Source: Devosia sp. Root413D1 (lineage in GTDB: Bacteria > Pseudomonadota > Alphaproteobacteria > Rhizobiales > Devosiaceae). From it: a stretch of 64,000 nucleotides of DNA. The notes below the pieces were generated by a model, which saw nothing but the letters and a program-made list of their open reading frames with translations, was not told the origin of the DNA and did not search any database. Every line of letters begins with the position of its first letter. Within the stretch, counting starts at the first letter, position 1. This document shows positions 8,469 through 16,346 of the stretch, one piece after another. Location of the stretch: contig NZ_LMEA01000001.1 in the NCBI RefSeq assembly GCF_001425235.1, positions 533,855 to 597,854 of the forward strand, written 5' to 3'. The position numbers and the translations under genes were made by a program.

Positions 8469-9356
8469 ATGACGAAGATGAAACAGACGCTGGCAGCCGC
8501 GCTTGCCGCGACCCTGATTGCCGCCGCCCTGCCGGCAGCAGCTGCATCGCGCGAGGAAGTGGTGCGGTTCGAGGTCGACGGGCAGACGGTGGTCGGAACG
8601 CTCACCTTGCCCGAGACCGACGAGCCCGCCCCGGTGGTGCTGATGCTGTTCGGCTTTCTCGGGCATCGCGGCGAGTGGGCGATCACCGGGACCGAGGAAG
8701 GGCCCTATGCGCGCGCTGCCAGGCTCTGGGCCGACCGCGGCATCGCCAGCCTCAGGATCGACTATCGCGGCTCGGGCGACAGCGCCGGCAGCTTCGCCGA
8801 GGCGACCGTCAGTTCGGAAGCCGCCGACGGCATCGGCGCCATCGCCTTTCTCAAGGCCGATCCGCGTCTCGACGGCGAGCGCCTCGCCGTCCTCGGCTGG
8901 AGCCTCGGCGGTCCTGTGGCATCGGCAGTGGCGAGGACAAGCCAGCCCGACGCGCTGGTGCTGTGGAACGGCGTCAACGATCCTATGGCAACTTTCACCG
9001 GCTTCTTCGGCAACGAGGTGATGGCTGCGGAGCCGGAAGGCGCCCCGCTCGATGTGACCATGCCCTGGGGTCAGCCGATCCAGCTGGGCCGGCCGATGAT
9101 CGCCGAGCTCCGGGCGCTGGATCCGGCGACCGAACTCAGTGGTTATGCCGGCCCGCTGCTGGTCGCCCAGGGCAGCAACGACGTGCTGGTCAGCGCCGAC
9201 GGCGTCGAGCGGCTGATCGATGCGCATGCGGGCGACGAGCTGGTGTGGACGGCGGCGATGGACCACGTCTTCAACATCGAGGCGGGGCCGGAAACCCTCG
9301 ATGCCCTGATCGTCGCCACCGGCGATTTTCTCGAGGCGCGCCTGCTGCGCCGATGA
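8469..9356 (+). CDS. Secreted alpha/beta hydrolase
   Basis: 295-residue hydrolase with a Sec signal peptide (residues 1-26, ending LPAAAAS). The alpha/beta fold shows the nucleophile elbow GWSLGG (Ser145), the acid in GSNDVLVS and His in MDHVFN. The substrate is unknown; the family includes esterases and peptidase S15/DLH-like enzymes. A terminator follows at 9363. The upstream inverted repeat (site C) ties it to the neighbouring epoxide hydrolases. Confidence 0.82.
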   Translation: MTKMKQTLAAALAATLIAAALPAAAASREEVVRFEVDGQTVVGTLTLPETDEPAPVVLMLFGFLGHRGEWAITGTEEGPYARAARLWADRGIASLRIDYRGSGDSAGSFAEATVSSEAADGIGAIAFLKADPRLDGERLAVLGWSLGGPVASAVARTSQPDALVLWNGVNDPMATFTGFFGNEVMAAEPEGAPLDVTMPWGQPIQLGRPMIAELRALDPATELSGYAGPLLVAQGSNDVLVSADGVERLIDAHAGDELVWTAAMDHVFNIEAGPETLDALIVATGDFLEARLLRR

Positions 9357-9362
9357 CTCTCG

Positions 9363-9389
9363 AAATCCCCGCCTCGTGCGGGGATTTTT
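9363..9389 (+). terminator. Rho-independent terminator
   Basis: AATCCCCGC, loop CTCGT, GCGGGGATT, followed by a run of T, directly after the secreted hydrolase stop. It separates this gene from epoxide hydrolase 2, so the two have separate promoters. Confidence 0.85.
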
Positions 9390-9411
9390 GTTTCATCACA
9401 ACGAGATAACG

Positions 9412-9434
9412 CTGCTGCCACGCCCTGTCAGCAG
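9412..9434. promoter_or_regulatory. Shared inverted repeat, site D (epoxide hydrolase 2)
   Basis: CTGCTGCCAC, spacer GCC, then CTGTCAGCAG: the left half matches at 8 of 10 positions and the right half fully. It lies 63 bp before the ATG of the Tat-exported epoxide hydrolase. Confidence 0.6.
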
Positions 9435-9497
9435 GATGGGCGCAAGGTCTCCTCAGACGCCGGGCCATGGTGGTTCGGCGCGAAACGGGAGCCGACA

Positions 9498-10727
9498 ATG
9501 ACCGATCTGGATCGCAGGAGCTTCTTGAAGGCCGCAGCTGCGGCGGCAGTCGTCCCGGCGCTCGGCGCCTTTGTTTCCCATGCAACCGGAGCAGACGAAA
9601 TGACCATCACCCCGTTCAAGGTTCAGCTGTCCGACGACGAGATCGCGGACCTGAAGGAACGCCTGACCATGGCGCGCTGGCCGCATGCCACGACCACCGA
9701 CTGGAGCCGCGGCCAGCCGGTGGCCTTCATCAAGGAATTGGCCGACCAGTGGCTGAACCAGTTCGACTGGCGCACCTGGGAGGCCAAGCTCAATGCCTAC
9801 CCGCAATTCCTCACCGAGATCGACGGGCAGACCATCCATTTCCTCCACATCAAGTCGAAGGAACCCAACGCCTTCCCGCTGATCCTCACCCATGGCTGGC
9901 CCTCGAGCGTCATCGAGTTCTTCGAGGTGATCGGTCCGCTGAGCGATCCGCGCGCCCATGGGCTCGATCCGGCTTTGGCCTTCGATCTCGTCATCCCCTC
10001 GCTCCCCGGCTATGGCTGGTCGACGCCGCTGGCGGCGCCCGGCTGGGATACCGCCAGGGTGGCCAAGACCTGGGATACGCTGATGCAGCGGCTCGGCTAC
10101 AGCCGCTATGGCGCGCAGGGCGGCGATGTCGGCTCGCTCGTCGGCAAGGAGCTCGGCATCCTCGCGCCGGAAGGGTTGGTCGGCACCCACCTGCAGCAGA
10201 TCTTCGCCTTCCCGACCGGCGCGCCGGGCGAGATGGAGAAGCTCACGCCCTTCGAGAAGGAGGGCTTCGCCAATCTCGACGGCTTCCTCAAATACAACGG
10301 CTACCAGGACATCCAGTCCAAGCGCCCCGGCACGCTCGGCTATGGCCTCGTCGATTCCCCGATCGGCCAGCTGGCCTGGAACACCGAGCTGTTCTTCGGC
10401 TTCGAGGGCGAAGGGGTGCAGTATGTCGATCGCGACCGCTACCTCGCGCATGTCTCGGTCTACTGGTTCACCGCCTCGGGCGGCTCCGCCGGCAACATCT
10501 ATCTCGAGGATGCGCGCTCCGGCTCGGGCTATCGCGAGGAACGCAACGACACGCCGACCGGCGTCGCAGTGTTCCCGTGGGATTTCCGCTCGGTCCGCAG
10601 TTTTGCCGAGCGGGCCAACAACATCGTGCACTGGACCGAGATGCCCTCGGGTGGCCACTTCGCCGCGACAGACGCGCCGGACCTCCTGGTCGAGGACATC
10701 AGGACGTTCTTCGGCAAGCTGATCTAG
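9498..10727 (+). CDS. EHN-type epoxide hydrolase with Tat signal
   Basis: 409-residue homologue of the enzyme at 5554, with an added N-terminal twin-arginine signal (DRRSFLKAAAAAAVVPALGAF, residues 5-25), so it probably works in the periplasm. The EHN domain follows from about residue 36. HGWPSS (132-137) is the oxyanion loop, Asp210 in GGDVGS the nucleophile and His387 in GGHFAATD the base. Site D lies upstream. The pair thus supplies one cytoplasmic and one exported enzyme of the same family within 4 kb. Confidence 0.87.
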   Translation: MTDLDRRSFLKAAAAAAVVPALGAFVSHATGADEMTITPFKVQLSDDEIADLKERLTMARWPHATTTDWSRGQPVAFIKELADQWLNQFDWRTWEAKLNAYPQFLTEIDGQTIHFLHIKSKEPNAFPLILTHGWPSSVIEFFEVIGPLSDPRAHGLDPALAFDLVIPSLPGYGWSTPLAAPGWDTARVAKTWDTLMQRLGYSRYGAQGGDVGSLVGKELGILAPEGLVGTHLQQIFAFPTGAPGEMEKLTPFEKEGFANLDGFLKYNGYQDIQSKRPGTLGYGLVDSPIGQLAWNTELFFGFEGEGVQYVDRDRYLAHVSVYWFTASGGSAGNIYLEDARSGSGYREERNDTPTGVAVFPWDFRSVRSFAERANNIVHWTEMPSGGHFAATDAPDLLVEDIRTFFGKLI

Positions 10728-10734
10728 AGCTGGC

Positions 10735-10758
10735 GGGGCAGGCCTTCGGGTCTGCCCC
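10735..10758. terminator. Hairpin terminator between convergent genes
   Basis: GGGGCAG at 10735-10741 pairs with CTGCCCC at 10752-10758, with an inner CC-TTCG-GG tetraloop. It lies between the stops of the convergent epoxide hydrolase and SRPBCC genes. There is no long T run. Confidence 0.6.
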
Positions 10759-11204
10759 TACTGTCTGAGGACCGCTGCCAGCCGGTCGATATTCTCGTCA
10801 TTGGAGCGGCTGACCAGCTCCCGCGCCGCGCGCTGCGCCTCGGCGCTCTCGAACGTCATACCGAGTGAGAACAGCGTCTTGCCGCCCGGTGCCGGCCTGA
10901 AGCTCAAGGTGAAATGCTTGCCCGAGTTGTGGTCGAATTCGACGCGCGCATCGGGCTCGATCGCGGTGAAACGCGCTTCGTTCTCATGCTCGCGTCCATC
11001 GGGATTGTGCAGCGTATGCCGCCAGATGCCGCCGACGCGAAAATCGAAGGCATGGATGGTGTCGCGAAACCCCTTGGGTCCCCACCAGGTGGACAGTACG
11101 GCCGGATCGGCGAAGGCCGCAAACACCGCCGCAGGCGAGGCGTTCAGCACCCGGCTGGTGACGATGTCGAAGCGGTGGTCGTGCACGGATGCCAGATCGT
11201 CCAT
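10758..11204 (-). CDS. SRPBCC/AHSA1-domain protein
   Basis: 148-residue START-like protein of the AHSA1 group: VFAAFADPAVLSTWWGPKGF near the N-terminus, VGGIWRHTLHNPDG in the middle and the closing FESAEAQRAARE helix. These small proteins bind hydrophobic ligands, but their roles are mostly unknown. An ATG at 11204 or a GTG at 11216 could start it. Many relatives pair with an ArsR regulator; none is adjacent here. Confidence 0.85.
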   Translation of the reverse strand: MDDLASVHDHRFDIVTSRVLNASPAAVFAAFADPAVLSTWWGPKGFRDTIHAFDFRVGGIWRHTLHNPDGREHENEARFTAIEPDARVEFDHNSGKHFTLSFRPAPGGKTLFSLGMTFESAEAQRAARELVSRSNDENIDRLAAVLRQ

Positions 11205-11213
11205 CACGAGTCT

Positions 11214-11239
11214 CACTTAAGTCACGGCTTTAGTAAGTG
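11214..11239. promoter_or_regulatory. Inverted repeat before the SRPBCC gene
   Basis: CACTTA at 11214-11219 and TAAGTG at 11234-11239 form an inverted repeat just upstream of the SRPBCC start. It is a possible operator for an unlinked regulator; the arms are short. Confidence 0.3.
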
Positions 11240-11262
11240 CGGGCGCCGCCACGGTCAATGGG

Positions 11263-11892
11263 CTAAGCCAGGACTTTGGCGAATGTCCACCACCCGAGGC
11301 CGAGGCTCGCCAGAACCGCGACGTGCACGACGGCGATCAGCACGGTGACCGCGATGAAGCTCTGCTTGCTGGTCTTGTGGCGGAGCAGCTGCTGCGCGAC
11401 GAGCCCGCCAGCGATGCCACCGATCGCATCGATGATGTGAAGACTTTGCTCTGTGACCCGCCAGCGGTCCGTTCTGGCCGCCCGCTTGTCGAACCAGTAG
11501 ACGGTGATGCCGACCACCCCGAGCACCAGGTAGGCGATGGGCAGCCAGGCGGGCGCCCGACCAAGCAGATAATCGGCGAAGGCGAGCAAAACGATGATGC
11601 CGGCTGTCACCCCGCGCACGCCGATGCTCGGTGTGGCGGGCGTTGGGGCGCTACGGCGTCTCGCCTCCGCGTTGAGAGGGTTGGCGCCGGCGATCTTCAC
11701 CTCCCTGGCAGCCAGCCGTCCATCGCTGCCACGGCCCAGTGCGAACGACACCCGATCGCCGGCGCGCGGTCGCGTGGCGATCCGGCCGATATCGCTGATA
11801 TGCACGAAGCGCCGCTCGCCATCGTCTGCCGCGATGAAGCCGAAGCCGCGCTCGTCGTTCCACTGCACCAGTTCGCCATGCTGCCGAGCCAT
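11263..11892 (-). CDS. Cold-shock domain / DUF1294 fusion membrane protein
   Basis: 209-residue protein with a cold-shock-like OB fold at residues 1-65 (GELVQWNDERGFGFIAADDGERRFVHISDI, carrying the RNP1-like GFGFI and RNP2-like FVHIS) joined to a DUF1294 membrane domain with about four helices. The segment AYWFDKRAAR-type (here VYWFDKRAARTDRWRV) followed by HIIDAIGG is typical of DUF1294. Its role is unknown. The ATG at 11892 lies 2 bp after the DinB-family stop, so it is part of the MarR-DinB-CSD run. Confidence 0.82.
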   Translation of the reverse strand: MARQHGELVQWNDERGFGFIAADDGERRFVHISDIGRIATRPRAGDRVSFALGRGSDGRLAAREVKIAGANPLNAEARRRSAPTPATPSIGVRGVTAGIIVLLAFADYLLGRAPAWLPIAYLVLGVVGITVYWFDKRAARTDRWRVTEQSLHIIDAIGGIAGGLVAQQLLRHKTSKQSFIAVTVLIAVVHVAVLASLGLGWWTFAKVLA

Positions 11893-11894
11893 CG

Positions 11895-12452
11895 TTACGC
11901 GCCGAGCTCCGCTTCGCTCCACCCGAGCGCCGCCATGTCGTCGACCCGGTCGCGGAAATCGCTGGCGGTGAGGAACTCGTCGAGCTGCGGCGGTTTCACC
12001 GAACTACCCGCCAGCATGGCATGCACCTGGCCGCGGTGGTGGGTCTGGTGCATGAACAGATGCAGCAGCAGGTCGTCGGTGCGTTCCACCTGGATGCGTC
12101 CGGTGCGATGCACCCGCGTTTCGGCGGCGAGACGCGCATCGGTGAGGCCGGTGCAGAAGGCGAGCAGGCGCTGGTCGACCGCGAACTGCGCTGCCGCCAG
12201 CGGACCAATGGCGTCGAACGGCTCCTCCGGATCCCAGGCTTTGGGACCGAGCGTGCCGCCTTCCAGCGCATCGACGTAGAACCAATCGATGGTGAGGATG
12301 TGGTTGAGCGTCATCTTCAGGGTGGGAAAGAAGCTCGTCCGCATCGCCTCGAACTCGCCCGGCTGCAGCTTGAGGCACGCGGTAAGCAGCCGGTGGTTGG
12401 CGAGCCGGTTGTTCTGCGCCAGCTTGCGCATGATGCGGGTGGCGGTGCTCAT
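11895..12452 (-). CDS. DinB-family protein
   Basis: 185-residue four-helix protein of the DinB superfamily. The histidines expected to bind a divalent metal are in TLNHILTIDW and in HQTHHRGQVHAML. Members include thiol transferases and many of unknown role. The start overlaps the MarR stop (ATGA), showing co-translation. Confidence 0.85.
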   Translation of the reverse strand: MSTATRIMRKLAQNNRLANHRLLTACLKLQPGEFEAMRTSFFPTLKMTLNHILTIDWFYVDALEGGTLGPKAWDPEEPFDAIGPLAAAQFAVDQRLLAFCTGLTDARLAAETRVHRTGRIQVERTDDLLLHLFMHQTHHRGQVHAMLAGSSVKPPQLDEFLTASDFRDRVDDMAALGWSEAELGA

Positions 12453-12937
12453 CGCCTGTCTCCGGGTTCGGCGGGCTTCGTCGGCGCCGCCATGCCGTCT
12501 GCGACCATGCTGCCGAACAGCTGCGCCAACCGGTTACTGACCGGCGTGTTGGCGGTGGCGAGGACGCGCGACACTTCGCCCACGAGGTTCCCACTCAGGG
12601 TGTTGAGCAGCCCGGTGCCCTCGGCGGTGAGGGTCAGCACCTTGGCGCGGCGGTCATCCGGGTCCTCGGCGCGCGCGACGAAGCCGCGCTCCACCAGGGT
12701 GCTGGCGACCCGGCTCGCCGCCGGCAGCGACAGCGCCAGGGCGGTAGCGAGGCTGTTGATCCTCAGGGCCTTGTCGCGATCGAGCAGGTAGAGCGAGGCA
12801 ACTTCTGCCAGCGACATATTCTCGTGCCGCAGGTCACGGGCGGTGCTCGACAGCAGTTGCGCCGACATCAGCCGCAGGAACTGCGCCATCGGGCTTTGCG
12901 GGTCGGCGGCAGCTATTACTTGCACATTTGGAACCAT
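12449..12937 (-). CDS. MarR-family regulator
   Basis: About 162-residue MarR-type winged helix: INSLATALALSLPAASRVASTLVERGFVARAEDPDDRRAKVLTLT is the recognition helix and wing. The ATG at 12937 is chosen over an upstream GTG at 12979. It overlaps the DinB gene by 4 nt and probably controls this three-gene run. A weak TTGCA...TGCAA dyad covers the start. Confidence 0.85.
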   Translation of the reverse strand: MVPNVQVIAAADPQSPMAQFLRLMSAQLLSSTARDLRHENMSLAEVASLYLLDRDKALRINSLATALALSLPAASRVASTLVERGFVARAEDPDDRRAKVLTLTAEGTGLLNTLSGNLVGEVSRVLATANTPVSNRLAQLFGSMVADGMAAPTKPAEPGDRR

Positions 12938-13094
12938 TGCAAATCCACAACTATTATGAATGCGCAATAAACACTGCACTCAAAGGCGGTTCAGTGGAAG
13001 CCCGTCATAAGGCCGCCGTCCAGTCATCCACCGGGAATACTGGACCGGCGACCGAATGACCGGCGCCGTCCCCTCCCGGCACCAGGAGACTGAA

Positions 13095-13685
13095 ATGAAC
13101 GTGACCAGATCGGCAAGCCTTGCCCTCGCGGCGATCCTTCTCAGCACCAGCCTCGCTTCGGCGGGTGGTATTCACATCCCGGGCCTCGGCGACTCGGGTT
13201 CGAGCGACGACTCGCACTCCATCGACATCTTCGACGATGCGAGGCCGGATAGTGATCCGCCAGATTTCGGCAGCATCTTCAACCCGCAGCCTGAGCTTGA
13301 GGTCACCGTCAATGAAGACCTCTTCGAGGTGCTCAATCCGCCGCTCGACGTCGTCGATCTGGGCATCGACATGGGCAACGGCGCGCCCGGCAAAGCTGGC
13401 AAGGCAAAGGGCAGCCAGCTCAGCGCCAACGTGAAGCTCGGCGCGGCGCTCAACTGCGTCGTCTCGGGGACGCCGAGCGAGTTCCCGGACGACCTGCGTA
13501 TTGCCAATGCCGGCGTGGTGGCGCTGCCGGCTGGCACCCAGTTCAAGTGGAAGGCGGCGGGGATCAGCGGCGTCGCCAGCCTCGGCAAGACGTTGCAGCC
13601 GGGCAAGGCGCTCAAGCTCAGCAACGTGCTGCCGGGCGGCGTCGAAGCCGGCACCGTCTGCTCGGCCAAGGCAATCGGGCTTTGA
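13095..13685 (+). CDS. Secreted protein of unknown function, paralogue 1
   Basis: 196 residues with a signal peptide (residues 1-23, ending SLASAGG), then an Asp/Ser/Pro-rich linker (GDSGSSDDSHSIDIFDDA) and a C-terminal domain of about 75 residues: LNCVVSGTPSEF ... LRIANAGVVALPAGTQFKWK ... GVASLGKTLQPGKALKLSNVL ... GTVCSAKAIGL, with one Cys at each end. The same domain ends the next gene. The domain pattern looks like a small beta-sandwich, as in CARDB-like modules. I do not recognise a function. Confidence 0.8.
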   Translation: MNVTRSASLALAAILLSTSLASAGGIHIPGLGDSGSSDDSHSIDIFDDARPDSDPPDFGSIFNPQPELEVTVNEDLFEVLNPPLDVVDLGIDMGNGAPGKAGKAKGSQLSANVKLGAALNCVVSGTPSEFPDDLRIANAGVVALPAGTQFKWKAAGISGVASLGKTLQPGKALKLSNVLPGGVEAGTVCSAKAIGL

Positions 13686-13693
13686 CCGACGGC

Positions 13694-13719
13694 GAGGTCC
13701 CGGTCGTCGCCGGGACCTC
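13694..13719. terminator. Strong hairpin after paralogue 1
   Basis: GAGGTCCCGG and CCGGGACCTC flank a 6-nt loop, 8 bp after the paralogue 1 stop. There is no T run, so it may be an attenuating or RNA-stabilising hairpin rather than a full terminator. Confidence 0.5.
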
Positions 13720-13825
13720 AGCCTGTGAACTTCGCCTGAACATGCTGCTCAATCCGGGTTCAAGCCGCGGCAGCGATACGGCGCCCAACGAGGCGGCAAC
13801 CCCTGCCGCTCTAAGGGAAATCCCA

Positions 13826-14311
13826 ATGCATAAGATGAACTGTATCGCCCTCGCGGCGATCACCACGCTGTTGCTCGGCACCGGCGTTGCTTCGGCCTAC
13901 GATCCGATCGGTGGCCTCAATAGCGAAATCAGTCCCTCGCCGCAGGACAGCCTCAACGAAGCGGTGATGCCGACGACCGAAGATCATATCAACCGGGCGG
14001 TCCTCACCAACCCCGAGGCCGGCCTCAACGACGCCGTGCTTCGCGGCGCAAAGCTGCGGTTGGCGGTACGGAACGGCAGTCTCGCCCTCGATTGTCGCGT
14101 CGGTGGCGCCGATCTGCTGGTCGCCAATGTCGGCACCATCGATGTTCCGGCCGGCACCAAGCTGCGCTGGAGCGTCAAGCAACATGGCGCCCAGGGCTAT
14201 GTTCAGCTCAAGCGCGGCCTTCAGGCCGGTGCGGATGTGCGCGTTGCTGACGTGCTCAACGCGGCGGCCAAGGCTGGCGCGCCCTGCTCGGTCAAGCCGA
14301 CCGGGCTCTAG
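13826..14311 (+). CDS. Secreted protein of unknown function, paralogue 2
   Basis: 161 residues with a signal peptide (ending GVASAYD), a linker with three similar segments (DSLNEAVMPT, DHINRAVLTN, AGLNDAVLRG), and the same C-terminal domain as the preceding gene: LDCRVGGADLLVANVGTIDVPAGTKLRWS ... YVQLKRGLQAGADVRVADVL ... GAPCSVKPTGL. The shared frame VPAGTK(L/F).W and the closing C.(A/V)K..GL make the relationship clear. Its stop overlaps that of the convergent AraC regulator. Confidence 0.8.
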   Translation: MHKMNCIALAAITTLLLGTGVASAYDPIGGLNSEISPSPQDSLNEAVMPTTEDHINRAVLTNPEAGLNDAVLRGAKLRLAVRNGSLALDCRVGGADLLVANVGTIDVPAGTKLRWSVKQHGAQGYVQLKRGLQAGADVRVADVLNAAAKAGAPCSVKPTGL

Positions 14312-15177
14312 CGGCGGCCGGCCGCGAATCTCTGCCGGTACTGGCGCGGCGTCATCTGCTTCATCGCCTTGAACTGGCGGTTGAAATTGGCAAGCGAGTC
14401 ATAGCCCACGTCGGAAGCGACGTGGGCTATCGGCCGTGTCGTAGCCGAGAGCAAAGCACAGGCTTCCCCGAGCCTGAGGCGGGTGATGTAGACCGATACG
14501 GGGCTGCGCACATGGCGCACGAACATCCGATGGAGGCCCGAGGCTGAGAGCGCCGCGACGTCAGCCAGTTCGCCGATCGCCAGTGGTTCCATGTAGCGCT
14601 GATGGATGACATCGAGAACGCGATCAATCCGGGTGCGATCGGCGGAGTGCTGTGGCACCGCAGCGATCGGGCTGGCCAGCGGCGTGGCGTCGCCGTCATC
14701 GGCCAGCCGGCGCAGGATATCGATTAGCACCGAGAGCCGGTCGGCGGCAGGACGGGCGAACAGCTCGTCGATCAGTGGCCGCACCGCCGCCGCCGCTCCA
14801 TCCGAAAAGCGAAGGCCGCGTTGCGCCCGCGCCAGCAACTCGGCGACCCCACGCAATTCGGCCAGCAACGCGGTGAGCCCGGCGGCCCAATTCGGATGGA
14901 ACCACATCACTCGCGCCACGTGCGGTGCGGCGGGGTTGCGCTTGTCGCGGCTGGCCCAGGTGTGCGGCAGGTTGGGGCCGATCAGCACCAGGTCGCCGTC
15001 GTCATAGTCGCCGATGTGATCGCCGATAAAGCGCTGGCCCACCGAGTTGAGCGTCAGCGTCAGCTCGAATTCCGGGTGGTGGTGCCACTGGAACGGGATG
15101 GCATCCTCGAGCCGACGATCGAGCCAGGCCCAGGAGGCGTCATCCGGCGGCATCACCTTCTCAAGAAGCGGCTTCAT
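14308..15177 (-). CDS. AraC-family regulator
   Basis: 289 residues: an N-terminal cupin ligand domain (FQWHHHPEFELTLTLNSVGQRFIGDHIGDYDDGDLVLIGPNLPHTW) and a C-terminal double helix-turn-helix (IGELADVAALSASGLHRMFVRHV ... PIAHVASDVGYDSLANFNRQFKAMKQMTPRQYR). It is divergent from the PhyH-type dioxygenase across 131 bp, a layout that usually means direct control of that gene. Confidence 0.9.
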   Translation of the reverse strand: MKPLLEKVMPPDDASWAWLDRRLEDAIPFQWHHHPEFELTLTLNSVGQRFIGDHIGDYDDGDLVLIGPNLPHTWASRDKRNPAAPHVARVMWFHPNWAAGLTALLAELRGVAELLARAQRGLRFSDGAAAAVRPLIDELFARPAADRLSVLIDILRRLADDGDATPLASPIAAVPQHSADRTRIDRVLDVIHQRYMEPLAIGELADVAALSASGLHRMFVRHVRSPVSVYITRLRLGEACALLSATTRPIAHVASDVGYDSLANFNRQFKAMKQMTPRQYRQRFAAGRR

Positions 15178-15308
15178 CGCGCCATCGTGGTTCCATCAAC
15201 GCCAGAATAGTATCAGAATTCGCCGAAGCGCGGCAACATCGGCCGCCTCTACCGGCTTAGCCTCCTCGCATCGAAGCAATCCCCGAGGGGAGCATCAGAT
15301 GGAGGATT

Positions 15309-16295
15309 ATGATGTCGATGGCTCAGGGCATGGCACCGCAAGGCATGGCGGCTGGGATCAAGCGGGATTCGCATCCCACCACGCAGAAGGTCACGACGCA
15401 GCTCAAGGACATCAACAAGACCCTGCCGCTTAGGGTGCTGAGCGAAGCGGATTTCAAGCACTGGCAGGAACGCGGCTACGTGATTGTTCGCAACGCAGTC
15501 GACGCGGCGCATGTCGAGCGGCTCAAGGCCTTGCTCTGGGAATTTGAGGAGAAGGACCCCAACGATCCCGCGACCTGGTACACGCCGCAACGGCGCGACC
15601 ACATCATGACCGAGCTCAACGGCACCGGCATGGTGGAGATCTACAACCACCAGTACCTGTGGGATAACCGCCAGCAGCAGCGGGTCTACGATGCCTTCGT
15701 CGATATCTGGGATATCGAGGAGCTGTGGGTGTCGATCGACCGCGCCAACCTCAACCCGCCCAAACAGGTGCCGGGTCCCAACCAGAACGGCTTCATCCAC
15801 TGGGACAGCGATACCTCGCTCGACCCGCTGCCGATCGGCGTGCAGGGCGTGCTGAGCCTCGTCAAGCAGGACGGCGACATCGGCGGTTTTCAGTGCATTC
15901 CGGAGCTGTTCTACGATTTCGACACCTGGGTGAAGACCCAGCCGGCCGACCGCGATCCGATGCATCCCGATACTACCGGCCTCACGATCACCAATATCGA
16001 GATGGAGCCGGGCGACCTGATGATCTTCAATACCCTCTTGGCGCACGGCGTCAGGCCCAACCACTCGATCAACTCGGGCAACCGCGTGCGCATGGCGCAG
16101 TACATCTCGATGTTCCCGGCCAACGAGGACGACGTACTCGAGCGGGCCGAGCGGGTACGGCTGTGGCGCGAACTGGACCACCCCCAGCGTGACGCCTTCC
16201 CCGGCGACCCGCGCGAGTGGGAGAAAAAGCACGCCGAAACCGCCACGCTCACCGAACTGGGCGAGAAGCTGCTCGGGCTGCGCAGCTGGGGCTGA
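15309..16295 (+). CDS. Phytanoyl-CoA dioxygenase (PhyH) family oxygenase
   Basis: 328-residue Fe(II)/2-oxoglutarate-dependent oxygenase. The iron ligands are His164 and Asp166 in FIHWDSD and His246 in LLAHGVRPNHS; Arg260 fits the 2-oxoglutarate site. The substrate is unknown: the family hydroxylates lipids, ectoine and many natural products. Its divergent AraC regulator suggests induction by a small molecule. A strong hairpin follows the gene. Confidence 0.87.
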   Translation: MMSMAQGMAPQGMAAGIKRDSHPTTQKVTTQLKDINKTLPLRVLSEADFKHWQERGYVIVRNAVDAAHVERLKALLWEFEEKDPNDPATWYTPQRRDHIMTELNGTGMVEIYNHQYLWDNRQQQRVYDAFVDIWDIEELWVSIDRANLNPPKQVPGPNQNGFIHWDSDTSLDPLPIGVQGVLSLVKQDGDIGGFQCIPELFYDFDTWVKTQPADRDPMHPDTTGLTITNIEMEPGDLMIFNTLLAHGVRPNHSINSGNRVRMAQYISMFPANEDDVLERAERVRLWRELDHPQRDAFPGDPREWEKKHAETATLTELGEKLLGLRSWG

Positions 16296-16317
16296 GCCGG
16301 TCGAGTGACAGAACGGC

Positions 16318-16341
16318 GAGGCGGCAGGCGACTGCCGCCTC
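16318..16341. terminator. Bidirectional hairpin between convergent genes
   Basis: GAGGCGGCAG, loop GCGA, CTGCCGCCTC: a perfect 10-bp stem between the PhyH gene and the convergent Rap1a-like gene. Confidence 0.65.
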
Positions 16342-16346
16342 GTGCT

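Noticed and set aside
12919-12942. TTGCA...TGCAA dyad at the MarR start as an operator
   Set aside because: The arms are short, the inner part is not symmetric, and it covers the start codon; too weak to list.
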